DNA of 64,000 nt, taken from Microlunatus kandeliicorticis (lineage in GTDB: Bacteria; Actinomycetota; Actinomycetes; Propionibacteriales; Propionibacteriaceae). The notes under the pieces are model-generated. The model saw only the letters and a list, made by a program, of their open reading frames with translations. It searched no databases and had not been told where the DNA came from. A program made the translations under genes and the position numbers. Below are positions 16,229 to 24,524 of the stretch, piece by piece; the stretch's first letter is position 1; the number at the start of each line of letters is the position of its first letter. The stretch is from NCBI RefSeq assembly GCF_014137855.1, contig NZ_JACGWT010000001.1, positions 992,001 to 1,056,000 of the forward strand, given 5' to 3'.

Positions 16229-16256
16229 CAGCGGCTGGGCCCAACCTGGAGGTGCC

Positions 16257-18767
16257 GTGACCACGACCCCGATCCACGACCGCCGCGCCACCGATCCGAA
16301 TGCGGTCTGGCGCGACGTCGACCGGCCGGTGGCCGAACGGGTCACCGCGCTGCTGGCGGCGATGACCCTGGAGGAGAAGGTCGGGCAGCTGGGCAGCCGG
16401 TGGGTGGGCAACGACAGCGCGGACGGCGGCGGGGCGATGAGCCCCGAGCTCCAGCACCACGACGACGGCGCGCAGCACCCACCGGCCGCGACCGACACCA
16501 GCGAGACCGACACCAGCGAGAACGACACCGTCGGGGCGGACACCAGCTTCAACGTCGCCCCGCTGGCCGACGTGTTCGCCGCCGCGGGCAACCCCACGCT
16601 CGAGGAGGCCAGCCGCCACGGGCTCGGCCACCTGACCCGGGTCTACGGCAGCGTCCCGCTGACCCCGCGGCAGGGGGCCGAGGAGCTGGTCCGCCAGCAG
16701 CGGGTGGTGCTGGCCGGGTCACGGCTCGGGATCCCCGCGCTGGTGCACGAGGAGTGCCTGACCGGGTTCACCGCCTACGGCGCGACGGTCTATCCCGCGG
16801 CGATCGCCTGGGGGGCCGCCTTCGACCCGGGCCTGGTCGAGCGGATGGCCGCGGCGATCGGGGCGGACATGGCCGCGCTCGGTGTCCACCAGGGGCTGTC
16901 GCCGGTGCTCGACGTGGTCCGCGACTACCGCTGGGGGCGGGTCGAGGAGACCATCGGCGAGGACCCGTACCTGGTCGGCACGGTGGCGGCGGCCTACGTC
17001 CGCGGGTTGCAGAGCGCCGGGGTGATCGCCACCCTCAAGCACTTCGCGGGCTACTCCGCCTCGCGCGGCGCGCGCAACCACGGCCCGGTGCCGATGGGCC
17101 GACGCGAGCTGGCCGACGTGATCCTGCCGCCGTTCGAGCTGGCGGTCCGCGAGGCCGGCGTCGGCTCGGTGATGAACTCCTACGCCGACGTCGACAACGT
17201 CCCGGCCGCCGCCGACCGCTGGCTGCTCACCGAGCTGCTCCGCGACGCCTGGGGGTTCACCGGGACGGTGGTCTCCGACTACTGGGCGATCCCGTTCCTC
17301 GCCTCGATGCACCGGGTGGCCGGCGACTTCGACGACGCCGGCGTGCTCGCTCTGGAGGCCGGGATCGACGTCGAGCTGCCCGACACCATCGGCTACTCCC
17401 AGGTGCTCGCCGACCGGGTCCGTGCCGGCGAGCTCGACGAGGCACTGATCGACCGGGCGGTGACCCGGCTGCTGACCCAGAAGGTCGAGCTGGGTCTGCT
17501 CGACCCCGACTGGACGCCCGAGGGGTCGGTGGCCGGCGTCGGAGCGGTCGACCTCGACGGGCCGGGCAACCGGGCGCTGGCCCGCGAGCTCGCCGAGCGG
17601 TCGGTGGTGCTGCTCGAGCCGGGCAGCGCACTGCCGCTGCTCGCCCGTGACCGGACCCCCGGGCTGGGCACGGTGGCGGTGGTCGGGCCGTGCGCCGACG
17701 ACCCGCGGACGTTCATGGGCTGCTACGCCTTCCCCAATCACGTGCTGCCCCGGCACCCGGGCTTCGGGCTCGGTCTGGAGGTGCCGACACTGCGCGCCGC
17801 GCTGGCCGCCGAGCTCGGCGAACACGGGGTGGAGACCGTCCACGCCCCCGGCTGCGCGGTCTCGGGCGGCGACCGGTCCGGTTTCGCCGCGGCGGTCGAG
17901 GCGGCGTCCGCGGCCGACCTGTGCGTCGCCGTGGTCGGTGACCTGGCCGGTCTGTTCGGGCACGGCACCTCGGGCGAGGGCTGCGACGCCGAAGACCTGA
18001 GGCTGCCGGGCGTCCAGGCCGAGCTGCTCGAGGCGCTGTTCGCCACCGGCACCCCGGTGGTCGTGGTGGTGGTCTCCGGGCGGCCGTACGCGCTCGGTGC
18101 GGTCGCGCCCCGCGCGGCCGGGCTGGTGCAGGCCTTCATGCCCGGCGAGGAGGGCGGCGCCGCGGTCGCCGGCGTCCTCACCGGCCGGGTCCAACCGTCC
18201 GGACGCCTGCCGGTGCAGATCCCGCGGCGCCCCGGGGCGCAGCCCGGCACCTATCTGCAGCCGCCGCTGGGCAGTGAGCACGGCGGGACGACCAACCTCG
18301 ACCCGACGCCGCTCTACGGCTTCGGCCACGGCCGCAGCTACACCACCTTCGGCTACGACGACCTGCGGCTGAGCGCGTCCGAGATACCCACCGACGGCAC
18401 GGTCGAGATCTCGGTGCGGGTGACCAACACCGGCGACCGGGCGGGCTCCGAGGTGGTCCAGCTCTATCTCCACGACGTGGTCGCCTCGGTGGCCCGCCCC
18501 GTGCTCCAGCTGACCGGCTACGCCCGGGCGGACCTGGACCCCGGCACCTCGGCCCGGGTGACCTTCCGGGTGCACGCCGACCGGACGTCGTTCACCGGTG
18601 CCGACCTGCGCCGGGTGGTCGAACCCGGGGCCATCGAGGTGCTGGTCGGGCCGTCCGCGACCGACCTGCCGTGCCGTGGCCGGGTGACGCTGACCGGTCC
18701 GACACGACGGGTCGGCGTCGATCGCGTGCTGACCACCCCGGTCGACGTCTCCGTAGACTCGGCCTGA
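16257..18767 (+). CDS. Glycoside hydrolase family 3 (beta-xylosidase/beta-glucosidase)
   Basis: An 836-residue enzyme without a signal peptide, so it is probably cytosolic and acts on imported oligosaccharides. The GH3 N-terminal barrel carries GRVEETIGEDPYLVG, LKHFAGYS and the nucleophile Asp in GTVVSDYWA. The GH3 C-terminal alpha/beta domain starts at about residue 440, and a fibronectin III-like domain ends the chain. An acidic, His- and Thr-rich insertion at about residues 62-100 (with TDTSETDTSEND) is unusual. The GTG has GGAGG five to nine bases upstream. Release of xylose or glucose from short oligosaccharides is the likely job; the promoter operator favours xylose. Confidence 0.92.
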   Translation: MTTTPIHDRRATDPNAVWRDVDRPVAERVTALLAAMTLEEKVGQLGSRWVGNDSADGGGAMSPELQHHDDGAQHPPAATDTSETDTSENDTVGADTSFNVAPLADVFAAAGNPTLEEASRHGLGHLTRVYGSVPLTPRQGAEELVRQQRVVLAGSRLGIPALVHEECLTGFTAYGATVYPAAIAWGAAFDPGLVERMAAAIGADMAALGVHQGLSPVLDVVRDYRWGRVEETIGEDPYLVGTVAAAYVRGLQSAGVIATLKHFAGYSASRGARNHGPVPMGRRELADVILPPFELAVREAGVGSVMNSYADVDNVPAAADRWLLTELLRDAWGFTGTVVSDYWAIPFLASMHRVAGDFDDAGVLALEAGIDVELPDTIGYSQVLADRVRAGELDEALIDRAVTRLLTQKVELGLLDPDWTPEGSVAGVGAVDLDGPGNRALARELAERSVVLLEPGSALPLLARDRTPGLGTVAVVGPCADDPRTFMGCYAFPNHVLPRHPGFGLGLEVPTLRAALAAELGEHGVETVHAPGCAVSGGDRSGFAAAVEAASAADLCVAVVGDLAGLFGHGTSGEGCDAEDLRLPGVQAELLEALFATGTPVVVVVVSGRPYALGAVAPRAAGLVQAFMPGEEGGAAVAGVLTGRVQPSGRLPVQIPRRPGAQPGTYLQPPLGSEHGGTTNLDPTPLYGFGHGRSYTTFGYDDLRLSASEIPTDGTVEISVRVTNTGDRAGSEVVQLYLHDVVASVARPVLQLTGYARADLDPGTSARVTFRVHADRTSFTGADLRRVVEPGAIEVLVGPSATDLPCRGRVTLTGPTRRVGVDRVLTTPVDVSVDSA

Positions 18768-18804
18768 CGGTCTGAGCCCCAGGCCGGTGACCGTGGGAGG
18801 ACCA

Positions 18805-19899
18805 GTGGCGGCGGAGGAGACGGCAGCCGCCGACGGCGGCCGACGGACCGGGGACCGGGCACGCGGCCGTCGGCGCGGCGGCACCGCGAACCTGGCCACC
18901 GTGGCCGCCTCGGCCGGGGTCTCGATCGCCACCGTCTCCAAGGTGGTCAACGGCCGCTCGGACGTCGGACCCGAGACCCGGGCCCGGGTGCAGAGCCTGC
19001 TCGAGCAGCACAACTACGTCGGCCGTCGGGCCGAGCCGGCGACCGGGACCGGCCCCCGGACCGTCGAGCTGGTCTTCCACGGCGACCAGACCGGCTACGC
19101 GCTGGCCATCCTCGACGGAGTGCTCGAGGCGGCCGCCCGGGCCGGGGTGAGCGTCGCAGTCAGCGTCCGGGCCCGGCGCGACCACCCGGTGGAGCAGCCG
19201 CCCGCCAACGTCTGGGTGCGGCAGCTGGTCGCGCTCGACCGGACCGCGGTGATCGACGTCGTCGACGACGCCCGGCACGGCGACCTGGCCGCGCTGGCCC
19301 GCTCGAAGGTCCCGTTCGTGCTGCTCGACCCGCTGAGCCTGCCGCAGCGCGAGGTGCCCAGCATCGGCACCACCAACTTCTCCGGCGCGCTCACCGCCAC
19401 CCAGCACCTGATCGACCTCGGCCACCGGCGGATCGCCCACTACGGCGGGCCGCCGGAGTTCCTGTTCAGCCGGGCCCGGGCGCACGGCTACCGCGCCGCG
19501 ATGGAGGGGGCCGGGCTGCCGGTGCCCGACGGCTACGTCGGCGTCGGCTCCTACGACCACGCCGGCGGGGTGGCCGGGGGCGGTGCGCTGCTCGACCGGC
19601 CGGACCGGCCGACCGCGATCTTCGCGGCCACCGACGAGAGCGCGGCCGGCGTCATCGAGGCGGCCCGGCTGCGGGGGCTCCGGGTGCCCGAGGACCTGAG
19701 CCTGGTCGGCTTCGACGACGCGCCGATCTCCCGGCTGCTCTCGCCGCCGCTGACCACCGTGCGCCAGCCGCTGCTCGAGATGGGCCGGGTGGCGCTGCAG
19801 ACCGCGCTGCGGCTGGCCGCCGGCGAGCCGCTCGAGGTGCACCACGTCGAGCTGGCCACCGAGCTGATCGTCCGGGCCTCCACCGCACCGCCGGTCTGA
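18805..19899 (+). CDS. LacI/GalR family transcriptional regulator
   Basis: A 364-residue regulator. The N-terminal helix-turn-helix is at about residues 27-50 (NLATVAASAGVSIATVSKVVNG) with the hinge region up to about residue 75. A periplasmic-binding-protein-like effector domain follows (GYALAILDGVLEAA, STNF-type loop, DESAAGVIEAARLRG, GFDDAPISRLLSPPLTT). The second of two in-frame GTG codons (18805) is preferred because GGGAGGA lies just upstream. It follows GH3 by 37 bases and is the obvious candidate to bind the palindromes at 16068 and 16216, and perhaps 7375, and to be released by an imported sugar. Confidence 0.92.
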   Translation: MAAEETAAADGGRRTGDRARGRRRGGTANLATVAASAGVSIATVSKVVNGRSDVGPETRARVQSLLEQHNYVGRRAEPATGTGPRTVELVFHGDQTGYALAILDGVLEAAARAGVSVAVSVRARRDHPVEQPPANVWVRQLVALDRTAVIDVVDDARHGDLAALARSKVPFVLLDPLSLPQREVPSIGTTNFSGALTATQHLIDLGHRRIAHYGGPPEFLFSRARAHGYRAAMEGAGLPVPDGYVGVGSYDHAGGVAGGGALLDRPDRPTAIFAATDESAAGVIEAARLRGLRVPEDLSLVGFDDAPISRLLSPPLTTVRQPLLEMGRVALQTALRLAAGEPLEVHHVELATELIVRASTAPPV

Positions 19900-19946
19900 G
19901 GCGCACGCACCGCCGGATCGCTCCCCGGCCGTGATCGAATGCGGCC

Positions 19947-21059
19947 GTGGCAGCACGACAGGTCGGGCCCTACCGACTCAGGCGCGCGCTGAGCAAGGGT
20001 GCCGGCGGCAGCGTCCACCGCGCGGTCGGCCCGACCGGCACCACCGTCCTGGTGGTGCTCGCCCCGGCGAGTCCGGCCGAGGCGGTGTCGGCGTTCGTCT
20101 CGCGGGTGAACGCCGCCGCGATCGGCACCATCGAGAACAGCAGCCTCTACGAGGACCGGCCGTGGGCCGCGGTCCCGGCCTCGCGTCCCGACGTCGCCTG
20201 GGGCCTGCTCGGACAGGCCGCCCCGGCCGCCGCCGGCGCCCCGGCCGTGTCGAGCTACGTCGGCTCCGGTCCGGCCGGAGCCGACCGGCCGGAGAGCCGG
20301 GCCGAGATGCTCCGGCGCGTCTACCCCCGGACCGCCGACAGCTACCCGCCGCCGTCCGCGGCCCGGCCGACCAGGCTGCTGGTCGCCGCGGTCACCACCG
20401 CGGTGCTGATCACGGTCGTCATCGTGACCGTGGTGCTCCACCGGCCCGCCGAGACCTCGGGACCGCTGCCGCTGCCGTCACCGACCACGACGCGCAACCC
20501 GACCCCGCGGGGTCCGGTGCCGACCCGGGACCCGAGCAGCGGGCCGCGTCCGGACGTCCCGATGCTGTCGCACCGCTGGGGCGTCACCGACGACGTCTAC
20601 CGGATGGCCCTCGGCGGCGTCCCGTTCGCCTTCCGGGCGCCCGGCAGCTGGGGCTGCATGGCCCGCGGTGATGCCGTGCACGTCTACTGGGAATGCGTGA
20701 ACGAGCAGAGCAAGGACCCGGTGCCGTCGGTGATGCGGCTGTTCGTCGAGCCGTGTTCGCCGTGCACCGGCAGCCGGGAGAAGGCGCTGGTCGACGCCCT
20801 GGGCAGCCGACGACAGGCCCGGGCCGACCTGTGGGAGTCGACGAAGCAGGTCGAGACCGGCACCCGGGTTTTCGAGGAGCACCTGAGCGGCCAGGCCGCG
20901 AAGGACACCTGGCCGCACGACTACGCGCTGATCCGCCAGCTCGACGAGAACGCCGACGGCAAGCCCGACGCGGTGCTGATCGCCTTCGCCTACGCCAACG
21001 ACGACGACCGGCTCGGCACCGAGAAGATGTTCGGCGACCTCTACGACGGCAGCCGCTGA
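19947..21059 (+). CDS. Single-pass membrane protein with degenerate Ser/Thr-kinase N-lobe
   Basis: A 370-residue protein. The first 25 residues (VGPYRLRRALSKGAGGSVHRAV) look like the start of a bacterial Ser/Thr kinase, including a shortened glycine loop. The VAIK lysine is replaced by a VLVVLAP stretch, and no HRD or DFG motifs follow, so it cannot be a kinase. A predicted membrane helix lies at about residues 144-166. A Pro/Thr-rich linker leads to an extracellular domain of about 160 residues with Cys in SWGC, WECV and EPCSPC. No known domain is recognised in the outer part. TCGAAT six bases before the GTG suggests a leaderless mRNA. Function unknown; a sensor or anchor is possible. Confidence 0.72.
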   Translation: MAARQVGPYRLRRALSKGAGGSVHRAVGPTGTTVLVVLAPASPAEAVSAFVSRVNAAAIGTIENSSLYEDRPWAAVPASRPDVAWGLLGQAAPAAAGAPAVSSYVGSGPAGADRPESRAEMLRRVYPRTADSYPPPSAARPTRLLVAAVTTAVLITVVIVTVVLHRPAETSGPLPLPSPTTTRNPTPRGPVPTRDPSSGPRPDVPMLSHRWGVTDDVYRMALGGVPFAFRAPGSWGCMARGDAVHVYWECVNEQSKDPVPSVMRLFVEPCSPCTGSREKALVDALGSRRQARADLWESTKQVETGTRVFEEHLSGQAAKDTWPHDYALIRQLDENADGKPDAVLIAFAYANDDDRLGTEKMFGDLYDGSR

Positions 21060-21069
21060 GGGCGGGCGT

Positions 21070-22293
21070 TCAGCTGAACGCGTTCTGGCCGGTCAGGGCC
21101 TGACCGATGATCAGCTGGTGCACCTCGGAGGTGCCCTCGTAGGTGAGCACCGACTCGAGGTTGTTGGCGTGCCGGAGCACCGGGTACTCGCCGGTGATGC
21201 CGTTGGCGCCGAGGATCGTCCGGCAGGTGCGGGCGATCTGCAGCGCCTCGCGGACGTTGTTGAGCTTGCCCAGGCTGACCTGTCGCGGGTCGAGGGCGTG
21301 GTCGTCCTTGAGCCGGCCGAGGTGCAGGGCGAGCAGGAACCCCTTCTGCAGCTCGAGGGCCATGTCGGCGAGCTTGGCCTGGGTCAGCTGGAAACCACCC
21401 AGCGGCCGGTCGAAGACCTCGCGGCTGGCCGCGTAGTCGATCGCGGACTGCAGGCAGTCCCGGGCCGCGCCGAGGGCGCCGAAGACGATCCCGAAACGCG
21501 CCTCGTTGAGGCAGGACAGCGGACCGCGCAGGCCGCGGACCTCGGGCAGCACCGCGTCGGCGGGCAGCCGGACCCCCTCGAGCACCAGCTCGGAGGTGAT
21601 CGAGGCCCGCAGCGACAGCTTGTTCCTGATCTTGGGGGCGCTGAAGCCGGGGGTGTCGGTCGGCACCAGGAAGCCGCGGATCCCGCTGCCCTGCTTGACC
21701 GAACCGTCGGGGTGGTGGTCGACCTCGTCGGTCTGCGCCCAGACCACCGCGACGTCGGCGACCGAGCCGTTGGTGATCCACATCTTGGTGCCGTCGAGCA
21801 CCCAGTCGGCGTCCTCCCCGGTGCCGTCGCGGCGGGCCCGGGTGCGCATCGCCGCCGGGTTCGACCCGAAGTCGGGTTCGGTCAGCCCGAAGCAGCCGAT
21901 GGTCTCGCCCTCGGCCATCCGCGGCAGCCAGCGCTGCTTCTGCTCCTCGCTGCCGAACTTCCAGATCGCGAACATGGCCAGCGATCCCTGCACCGAGACC
22001 ATCGAGCGGACGCCCGAGTCGCCGGCCTCGAGCTCGAGGCAGGCCAGGCCGTAGCTGACCGCGTTGGTGCCGGCGCAGCCGTAACCCTGCAGGTGCATGC
22101 CGAGCAGCCCGAGCGACCCGGCCTCCTTGATCAGGGACAGGTCGACCTCGCCGCGCTCGTACCAGTCGGTGACGTAGGGCCGCACCCGCTGGTCGACGAA
22201 CTCGCGCACGGCGCCGGCGATGTCGCGCTCGTCGTCGGTGAGCAGGTGGTCGATCTTGAGCAGCTCCAGGGGCGTGGGGTTGGTCCCGGTCAT
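21070..22293 (-). CDS. gcdH: Glutaryl-CoA dehydrogenase-like acyl-CoA dehydrogenase
   Basis: A 407-residue FAD enzyme. The three acyl-CoA dehydrogenase domains are intact: GCFGLTEPDFGSNP (FAD/substrate), WITNG, and the catalytic Glu in TYEGTSEVHQL with the tail GQALTGQNAF, which resembles glutaryl-CoA dehydrogenases. Those enzymes oxidise and decarboxylate glutaryl-CoA to crotonyl-CoA. It is the last gene of the lat operon, starting one base after the E1 stop. Its place after lysine aminotransferase and an ALDH7 enzyme supports the glutaryl-CoA assignment over other acyl-CoAs. Confidence 0.85.
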   Translation of the reverse strand: MTGTNPTPLELLKIDHLLTDDERDIAGAVREFVDQRVRPYVTDWYERGEVDLSLIKEAGSLGLLGMHLQGYGCAGTNAVSYGLACLELEAGDSGVRSMVSVQGSLAMFAIWKFGSEEQKQRWLPRMAEGETIGCFGLTEPDFGSNPAAMRTRARRDGTGEDADWVLDGTKMWITNGSVADVAVVWAQTDEVDHHPDGSVKQGSGIRGFLVPTDTPGFSAPKIRNKLSLRASITSELVLEGVRLPADAVLPEVRGLRGPLSCLNEARFGIVFGALGAARDCLQSAIDYAASREVFDRPLGGFQLTQAKLADMALELQKGFLLALHLGRLKDDHALDPRQVSLGKLNNVREALQIARTCRTILGANGITGEYPVLRHANNLESVLTYEGTSEVHQLIIGQALTGQNAFS

Positions 22294-22294
22294 C

Positions 22295-24502
22295 TCATCG
22301 TCCTCTCCCGGCCAGCTCGGAGGCGGCCTTCTCGATCTCGTCCTCGCCGAGCAGCACGTGCTCGGTGGCGCGTCCCAGCGGGACGAAGCTGTCGATGCTG
22401 CTGACCCGGGTGATCGGCCCGGTGAACCCGTGCTCGACCAGCGCGGTGATCACGCCCTCGCCGACGCCGCCGCTGTGCCGGGTCTCGTCGACCACCAGCA
22501 CCCGTCCGGTGGCCCGGGCCTGCTCGACGATCTGGGCCACCGGCAGCGGCGACAACCAGCGCAGGTCGAGCACCCGCGACCCGACGCCGGCCTCGGCCAG
22601 CCGCCGGGCGACCCGCAGGCTCATCGGCACCCCGTTGCCGAAGGTGATCATGGTCAGCTGCTCCTCGGCCGCGCTGCCGTGCGCCCGGTGCACCCGGCCC
22701 ACCCCGACCGGCGCGTCGGTGCGGTCGTCGGCGGCCAGCCAGCCGCCGTCCCCGGGCTCGTGCAGGTCGCGGCGGTGGTAGAGCGCGATCGGCTCGAGGA
22801 ACACGCAGACGCTGCCGTCGACGTCGGCGGCGGCCAGACAGGTGCGGAGCATCGCGGCCGCGTCGTCGCCGCGGGACGGGCAGGCCACCACCAGGCCGGG
22901 GACGTCGCGGAGCGAGGCCAGCGCGTTGTCGTTGTGGAAGTGACCGCCGAACCCCTTCTGGTAGGCGAGTCCCGCCACCCGGACGACGAGCGGGTTGCGG
23001 TACTGCCCCGAGGAGAAGAACGACAAGGTGGCCGCCTCGCCGCGGAGCTGGTCGATCGCGTTGTGCAGGTAGGCCAGGTACTGGATCTCGGGGACCGGCC
23101 GCAGCCCGGCCAGCCCGGCGCCGAGGGCCAGCCCGAGGATCGACTGCTCGTCGAGCACGCTGTCGAACACCCGCGCGGCCCCGAACCGCCGGGCCAGCCC
23201 GCCGGTGACGCCGTAGACCCCGCCCTTCACCCCGACGTCCTCGCCGAAGACGGTGGTGCGCGGGTCGGCGGCCAGCGCGTCGGCCAGGGTGGCGTTGATC
23301 GACTCGGCCAGGGTGCGCGGCGGCCCGGACTGGGATCCGCCGCCGAGCTCGCGCGCCCGCGCCGCCACCACGGCCGGACGCCGTGGAGCGAGCGGGGCGA
23401 TCACCTCCGACGTCGAGGCCAGCCCCGATTCGGGGGCGATCTCGGCCGCGGCGGCGTCCACCGCGGCGCGGGCGGCGTCGTAGCGGGCCAGCACCGCGTC
23501 GGCGGAGAGGCCCTGGCCGACCAGGGCGCGGCCGAGTCCGAGCAGCGGGTCGCGGGCGTGGTCGGCCTCGACCGACCGCGGCGTGCGGTAGGCGATCTCG
23601 GCGTCGCTGCCGGCGTGCGCGCCGAACCGGACCGTCCGCAGGTGCAGGAAGACCGGCTGGCCGGCGCGCGCCGTCGCGACGGCGGCGGTGGCCGCGGCCC
23701 AGACCGCGGACGGGTCGGCGCCGTCGGCGGTCAGGTAGGTCAGCCCCGGACGCGAGCCGTACGCCTGGGCGATCCAGCCGGCCGGCGTGGGCACCGAGAT
23801 GCCCCAGCCGTTGTCCTCGCAGACCAGCAGCAGCGGGACCGGGAGCCGCCGGTAGGCCGCGTTCAGCGCGGTGTTCACCGCACCGGCCGCGGTCGAGTGG
23901 TTGGCCGAGGCGTCGCCGAAGCTGCACACCACCACGGCGTCGTCGGGGTAGGGGGTCTCCAGACCGAGCCGGGTGGCCCGGCGCAGCGACAGCGCGAGTC
24001 CGACGGCCCGCGGCAGGTGCGAGGCGATGGTCGAGGTCTGCGGGACCACCCTCAGCGCGGCGTGGCCGAACACCTTGTGCCGGCCGCCGGCGATCGGCTC
24101 GGTCGCCTTGCCGGTCAGCCCGCGCAGGACGTCGTGCACCGGCGTGCTGCCGGGCACCTGCCCGGCCCGGGCGGCGTAGAAGCCGCCTGACCGGTAGTGC
24201 AGCAGCGCCGGGTCGGTCGGCCGGAGGGCCAGCGCCACCAGCGCGTTGCTCTCGTGACCGGAGGACCCGATCGTGTAGAAGCCCTCCCCGCGGGCCTGCA
24301 GCTCGCGGGCCACGACGTCGAGGTGCCGGCTGCTCGCCGCCGCCGCGAATGCCGCCTCGAGCACCGGCACCGGCACCGGCACCGGCGCCGGCTGGGTCGG
24401 GTCGGTGTCGGCCGTACCGGGTCGCGCCGCTGCGAGCGCCGACCGGAGGTGCCGGTCGAGCGCGGCACCGGGAGCCGGGCCGCTCCCGCTCGGGACGTTC
24501 AT
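22295..24502 (-). CDS. Fused E1 alpha-beta 2-oxo acid dehydrogenase (thiamine diphosphate)
   Basis: A 735-residue fusion of both E1 subunits of a 2-oxo acid dehydrogenase. The alpha half (about 40-335) carries the thiamine motif GDASANHS and CEDNGWGIS. The beta half (about 370-735) carries AESINATLADALA, VFGEDVG and LPGD-type loops. E1 decarboxylates the 2-oxo acid and passes the acyl group to a lipoyl E2, which is not encoded here. The branched-chain type is closest by motif. However, the gene lies between the lysine-derived semialdehyde dehydrogenase and glutaryl-CoA dehydrogenase, which suggests 2-oxoadipate as substrate. The linker near residue 40 has a Pro-Val repeat from a DNA microsatellite. 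Confidence 0.85.
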   Translation of the reverse strand: MNVPSGSGPAPGAALDRHLRSALAAARPGTADTDPTQPAPVPVPVPVLEAAFAAAASSRHLDVVARELQARGEGFYTIGSSGHESNALVALALRPTDPALLHYRSGGFYAARAGQVPGSTPVHDVLRGLTGKATEPIAGGRHKVFGHAALRVVPQTSTIASHLPRAVGLALSLRRATRLGLETPYPDDAVVVCSFGDASANHSTAAGAVNTALNAAYRRLPVPLLLVCEDNGWGISVPTPAGWIAQAYGSRPGLTYLTADGADPSAVWAAATAAVATARAGQPVFLHLRTVRFGAHAGSDAEIAYRTPRSVEADHARDPLLGLGRALVGQGLSADAVLARYDAARAAVDAAAAEIAPESGLASTSEVIAPLAPRRPAVVAARARELGGGSQSGPPRTLAESINATLADALAADPRTTVFGEDVGVKGGVYGVTGGLARRFGAARVFDSVLDEQSILGLALGAGLAGLRPVPEIQYLAYLHNAIDQLRGEAATLSFFSSGQYRNPLVVRVAGLAYQKGFGGHFHNDNALASLRDVPGLVVACPSRGDDAAAMLRTCLAAADVDGSVCVFLEPIALYHRRDLHEPGDGGWLAADDRTDAPVGVGRVHRAHGSAAEEQLTMITFGNGVPMSLRVARRLAEAGVGSRVLDLRWLSPLPVAQIVEQARATGRVLVVDETRHSGGVGEGVITALVEHGFTGPITRVSSIDSFVPLGRATEHVLLGEDEIEKAASELAGRGR
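24362..24391. repeat. CACCGG hexamer microsatellite inside the E1 gene
   Basis: Four exact CACCGG units and one variant encode the alternating Pro-Val stretch near the E1 N-terminus. Slippage here would change linker length in steps of two residues. Confidence 0.8.
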
Positions 24503-24524
24503 CGTGTCCGGACCCGCCGAGGGC

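Larger units (their letters stand above)
15946..16256. promoter_or_regulatory. Divergent promoter region between transporter operon and GH3 gene
   Basis: No gene is seen in these 311 bases. They hold a minus-strand promoter (TTGACA at 16088-16083) with a TTGCGCAA palindrome in its spacer, a plus-strand promoter (CTGACA-17-TATGGT) and a second, different palindrome just before the GH3 gene. The local base composition is noticeably more AT-rich than the surroundings. Confidence 0.75.

Noticed and set aside
22295-24502. Complete branched-chain oxo acid dehydrogenase complex
   Set aside because: Only E1 is present. The flavoprotein at 39265 lacks the CxxxxC pair, so it cannot be the E3 of this complex, and no lipoyl E2 is in the window.
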